The notes beneath the pieces are model-generated. The model was not told the DNA's origin. It saw only the letters and a list, made by a program, of their open reading frames with translations, and made no database searches. Of a stretch of 64,000 bases of DNA, positions 61,343 through 64,000 are shown in pieces (position 1 is the stretch's first letter; the number at the start of each line of letters is the position of its first letter). The DNA comes from Spirochaetales bacterium (GTDB lineage: Bacteria; Spirochaetota; Spirochaetia; JABMQR01), in assembly GCA_018399255.1 (NCBI GenBank), contig JAGYPA010000008.1:1-64000 (forward strand), read 5' to 3'. Position numbers and translations under genes: made by a program.

Positions 61343-63418
61343 TTTTCCTATCTCCCCCTCTCCTTCTCCTAAAATAGTGGTAAAGGTCAGGTTGCTCCAA
61401 AGCTGTACCGGATTGGACTCGGTAGTCGATCCGGATCCGCGTCCAAAGGGGACTATGAGATCACCTTCGGCTGATGCCGTGAAAGAATAGAGCTCGCTGG
61501 TAGAGAAAGAACCCGCCTTTTCCATCACATTGAGGATATAGGCTTTCAGATTCTCAAGTCTCTCGATGAGTGACGAAGGCCACGGCGGCTGCTTATCGCT
61601 GACCCGCGCAAGTTGTCTCTGGATACCATGAAACAAAATATTGTGCATGAGCGGCCAGATGACCAGGCCATGATACTGTTTTCGTATCAGACTGCGCCGG
61701 ATCTCCCGATCCTCGGCAAAGCAGGGATTTGACACAAGCAGACCAACTTCGGTTTTTAGACCCAGCGGGAACGCGGTCTCGAGCGGCTGCAGCATAATAT
61801 CAAGCTCTTCTGCCTCCGGATCCCCATACAACAGGGAAAAAGCAATATCATTGTGCTGAATTTTAATTGGTTCATACATCCGATCGAGAGCCAGTGCGTA
61901 GAATGAATACCATGAGTCCTCGGCTCTGTCGGAAATTCTCCCGCACAGCACTTTTCGTTCTGAATTCGAAAAGCCTGCCTCATGGAGCCAATCATCAAGA
62001 TACTGCCGCACCTGCTTCAGCCTGACTGTAACGAGATATCGATTTCTGTCCCTGCTGCGGCGCACGGCATCGGCATCGGCATCGGCATCGGTATCGGCAT
62101 CGGCATCGGCCGGGTTTTCCCCTTTCTCGAGTTCAAGAATCTCTCTGAGACGGGGCATTCGATCCGTAAGTTTGGTAACTGCCGATTCCAGAAACGGCAC
62201 CAGGCCCCTGTTCAGTTCATAACTGTACCGTATTCCTTGCGAAGCTAAAGAATCCCGCCAGTCTCCGACAGATTCATCTGTATGATAGGCCACCAGCCCC
62301 TTTTGCAGCTGCTTGCGACAAAACCGGATATTTCCGGCTAACAGTACATGCCCGGAAGCTCCCCCTCCCCCCCGGTACTCCTCATCCAGAAGCTGTTCAA
62401 TCAGGGTTCCGAATCCTTTTTCCATACAGCGCACCAGCGTCAAGGGTAATAGAAAATCGTCATCGACCATATGGTATTCCAACTGGGGACGGGGAATATC
62501 CGGTGCAGCAGAAGCTGATATAAGATGAGCAAATTCTCCGACCACTTCCTCATGGGCCACCTCTCCCTTATCCGAGAGGCGAGAAAACACTGACTTCAAG
62601 CCGTAGTAGAGCAGTTCTTCCTTCGTTTTGCCTACCAGAAGCGACAGGGAAAGCAATGTGTCTCTTCCAAAATAGGTCAGAAACCGGGGACTTCCGGCCA
62701 TCAGCTTAGCCCGACTGGCCAGGATGAAGATCCCGTCGAGATTTCTGTCTACCATATCCTTCCGGAACGGCGACAGGGTTCCATACTCAGACAGTACATC
62801 GTCATGCAGAAGGTGCACCGGGGCTGAAGCCAGGGCTGAGAAATCTTCAGATCGGTACCTGCCGGAAAGTTCTATGAAGATAGTTACCTCATGGTATCCC
62901 CGGGGAATTGTCATAACAATGGTCTGTCCGGAATAGGTAAATTCACCGGGAAAAGCGATTTCTGCCCGATAACTCAATATTTGACGATAATCCCTGTCTA
63001 TCACCAGACATCCGTTCTCGACTGCAAGCCGGGTTGGAGAAAGATGCGCCTCCGTGACAAAGTTCCTGTACTCTTCCTCACTGCCTTCTTGAAATATCCG
63101 TATGCTTCGCATGGATTCGAAGAGTACGTTTGATATTTCCGCAGATATATCCGTCTCAGCAGTCAGGTGTACAGAAAAATTCATCCGGAATATCGTTGAT
63201 GAAGAATTGTCGGTGATGCTCATTGCAGGATGCTCATTCGAAAGTTCCACTTTGAGGCCGGGGGATGCTTTCAAAACCATCACCAATCCGAAATTCTGCT
63301 GTGATATTGCCGCCTGCAGTTCATGCAGCTCTCCACTGGAACGAACAACTATTGCGGCTGAACCTGCGGCGTCGTGGTGAAATAAAAATTGTGAATCAGC
63401 TTCTGTTCGTTTTAGCAC
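61277..63418 (-). CDS. Glycogen-debranching-type glycoside hydrolase (six-hairpin fold)
   Basis: A 713-residue cytoplasmic protein without a signal peptide. The N-terminal 200 residues look like the beta domain of amylo-1,6-glucosidase-like proteins. The motif FLTYFGRDTLLSLSLLVG is typical of their (alpha/alpha)6 catalytic domain, followed by EVVGEFAHL, YHTDESVGDWRDSLASQG and HGLVIWPLMHNILFHG, with acidic residues suitable for inverting hydrolysis. An Asp-Ala repeat interrupts the helical domain. The GTG at 63418 after AAGGAGAATCGG is the start. The C-terminal 25 residues come from the palindrome region. The gene follows a sugar ABC permease gene, so the substrate is probably an imported oligosaccharide or internal glucan. 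Confidence 0.8.
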   Translation of the reverse strand: MLKRTEADSQFLFHHDAAGSAAIVVRSSGELHELQAAISQQNFGLVMVLKASPGLKVELSNEHPAMSITDNSSSTIFRMNFSVHLTAETDISAEISNVLFESMRSIRIFQEGSEEEYRNFVTEAHLSPTRLAVENGCLVIDRDYRQILSYRAEIAFPGEFTYSGQTIVMTIPRGYHEVTIFIELSGRYRSEDFSALASAPVHLLHDDVLSEYGTLSPFRKDMVDRNLDGIFILASRAKLMAGSPRFLTYFGRDTLLSLSLLVGKTKEELLYYGLKSVFSRLSDKGEVAHEEVVGEFAHLISASAAPDIPRPQLEYHMVDDDFLLPLTLVRCMEKGFGTLIEQLLDEEYRGGGGASGHVLLAGNIRFCRKQLQKGLVAYHTDESVGDWRDSLASQGIRYSYELNRGLVPFLESAVTKLTDRMPRLREILELEKGENPADADADTDADADADAVRRSRDRNRYLVTVRLKQVRQYLDDWLHEAGFSNSERKVLCGRISDRAEDSWYSFYALALDRMYEPIKIQHNDIAFSLLYGDPEAEELDIMLQPLETAFPLGLKTEVGLLVSNPCFAEDREIRRSLIRKQYHGLVIWPLMHNILFHGIQRQLARVSDKQPPWPSSLIERLENLKAYILNVMEKAGSFSTSELYSFTASAEGDLIVPFGRGSGSTTESNPVQLWSNLTFTTILGEGEGEIGKVSDTGSLKKTVLNCGKRCQTP
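62066..62110. repeat. 6-bp tandem repeat encoding Asp-Ala
   Basis: Seven and a half copies of GGCATC (one variant GGTATC), in frame on the minus strand, encoding an alternating Asp-Ala stretch in the glycoside hydrolase. Length changes would keep the frame. Confidence 0.95.
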
Positions 63419-63430
63419 CCGATTCTCCTT

Positions 63431-63462
63431 CTATATGGCTATACGGCTATATGGCTACATGG
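63431..63462. repeat. 8-bp tandem repeat upstream of the glycoside hydrolase
   Basis: Four copies of CTATATGG with single-base variants (CTATACGG, CTACATGG), 12 bases upstream of the GTG start. Copy-number change could alter the leader of the mRNA. Confidence 0.9.
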
Positions 63463-63495
63463 CAGAGTGGTTATCTTATTTCTTGATGTATCAAG

Positions 63496-63527
63496 GAAAT
63501 TTCAACATGAAATCATGTTGAAATTTC
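63496..63527. repeat. Perfect 14-bp hairpin between permease and hydrolase genes
   Basis: GAAATTTCAACATG and CATGTTGAAATTTC with a four-base loop AAAT. It lies ten bases downstream of the permease stop. There is no run of T on the minus strand after it, so a classical terminator is unlikely; it may stabilise the upstream mRNA end or be a dispersed palindrome. Confidence 0.85.
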
Positions 63528-63537
63528 GACGGTTTGG

Positions 63538-64000
63538 TCAGCCTTTTGTTCCTCCGAATGAAAGGCCCTGAAGGAAATATTTTTGAAATACCACATACAG
63601 GACAACGACAGGAACCGCACTCATAACCGCTCCCGATAGAATCAGCCCCCAGTCTCCTGCAGCCCCGTAGATCTGGCGAAAATAGAGAATGCCTATCGGC
63701 AGCGTCCTGATATCTTCGGGACTTGTCAGGACAATCATCGGCCAGAAAAAATCATTCCAGGCTCCCTGGAAGGTCAGAATTGTCACCGCCCCCAGCGCCG
63801 GTCGCGCCATCGGCAGCATTACGGAAAAAAAGGTTCTGAAATGTCCCGCGCCGTCAATAAATGCCGCCTCTTCAGTCTCTTTAGGCAGTGATTCAAAAAA
63901 TTGCTTCATAATGAACACTTTGGCAGATTCGACCATGGCACTGGCCCCTGCCCCGCCCACAATGACACCGGCAAGTGTGTTGAGAAGGCTCTTAACGCCA
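63538..64000 (-). CDS. Sugar ABC transporter permease, MalG type (partial)
   Basis: C-terminal 154 residues of an inner-membrane permease of the carbohydrate importer class, open at the window edge. The EAA loop is EEAAFIDGAGHFRTFFSVML with PMARPAL, then ILTFQGAWNDFFWPMIVLTS and the typical end FFQKYFLQGL-like sequence (VFQKYFLQGLSFGGTKG). It is the usual last permease gene of a binding protein-permease-permease set that should lie beyond 64000. It probably supplies sugar to the hydrolase encoded next on the same strand. Confidence 0.92.
   Translation of the reverse strand, partial: GVKSLLNTLAGVIVGGAGASAMVESAKVFIMKQFFESLPKETEEAAFIDGAGHFRTFFSVMLPMARPALGAVTILTFQGAWNDFFWPMIVLTSPEDIRTLPIGILYFRQIYGAAGDWGLILSGAVMSAVPVVVLYVVFQKYFLQGLSFGGTKG

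Noticed and set aside
63496-63527. Terminator for the sugar permease gene
   Set aside because: The hairpin is perfect but AT-rich, and no T-run follows it in the direction of transcription.

Overview
The window looks like chromosomal DNA of a free-living, probably halophilic and pigmented spirochaete. The phylum is an inference from gene content: a BMP-type nucleoside transporter, a TRAP uptake system, a thymidine-kinase-like protein and a Bacteroidota-like carotenoid set. No rRNA or tRNA gene was found. Most genes are intact and tightly packed. Four stretches hold genes broken by many small frameshifts: about 14.2-15.1, 23.6-24.9, 30.6-32.2 and 43.8-46.0 kb. These are either young pseudogenes or poorly sequenced patches.

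Layout. 1-3.5 kb: a large hybrid sensor kinase (minus strand, cut by the window edge). 3.9-15.7 kb: a B12 adenosyltransferase, then nucleoside salvage (deoC, a TK1-like protein, pyrimidine-nucleoside phosphorylase, BMP binding protein, ABC ATPase, two permeases and a purine-nucleoside phosphorylase). The second permease and the purine phosphorylase are frameshifted. An unusual FAD oxidoreductase with a C-terminal two-cluster Fe-S domain sits among them. 15.7-20.2 kb: a cupin, an SDR enzyme, then a cassette of two ParB-like paralogues flanking a metallophosphoesterase, then a flavodoxin-type reductase. 20.6-32.7 kb: sugar and polyol catabolism (AraC regulator, isomerase, two Gfo/Idh dehydrogenases, DeoR regulator, class III aminotransferase, ceramidase-like hydrolase), with wrecks of a mannitol-phosphate dehydrogenase, an FGGY kinase and an MFS transporter. 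32.8-41.4 kb: two-subunit class I fumarase, CcdA plus TlpA thiol-redox pair, SixA-like phosphatase, nucleotidyltransferase, TPM-domain protein, LemA and an acyl-CoA synthetase. 41.5-43.7 kb: an ISAs1-type insertion sequence carrying an extra gene.

43.8-56.8 kb is, in my reading, an ectoine and formerly hydroxyectoine catabolic operon on the minus strand: IclR regulator, diaminobutyrate-type aminotransferase, aspartate-semialdehyde dehydrogenase, M20 deacylase, TRAP transporter, Asp/Glu-racemase-like protein, ectoine hydrolase and EutB-like lyase. It ends in the ruins of a EutC-like cyclodeaminase and a second M24 hydrolase. Two usual steps appear to be filled by other protein families. 57.0-61.2 kb: a membrane GGDEF protein and a carotenoid cluster (ketolase, desaturase, lycopene cyclase). 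61.3-64 kb: a glycoside hydrolase of the debranching type and the end of a sugar ABC permease.

Non-coding structure is rich. Short tandem repeats (6-18 bp units) occur about a dozen times, mostly just after stop codons. There are dispersed palindromes of at least two families, a 0.2 kb MITE-like element and an IS.
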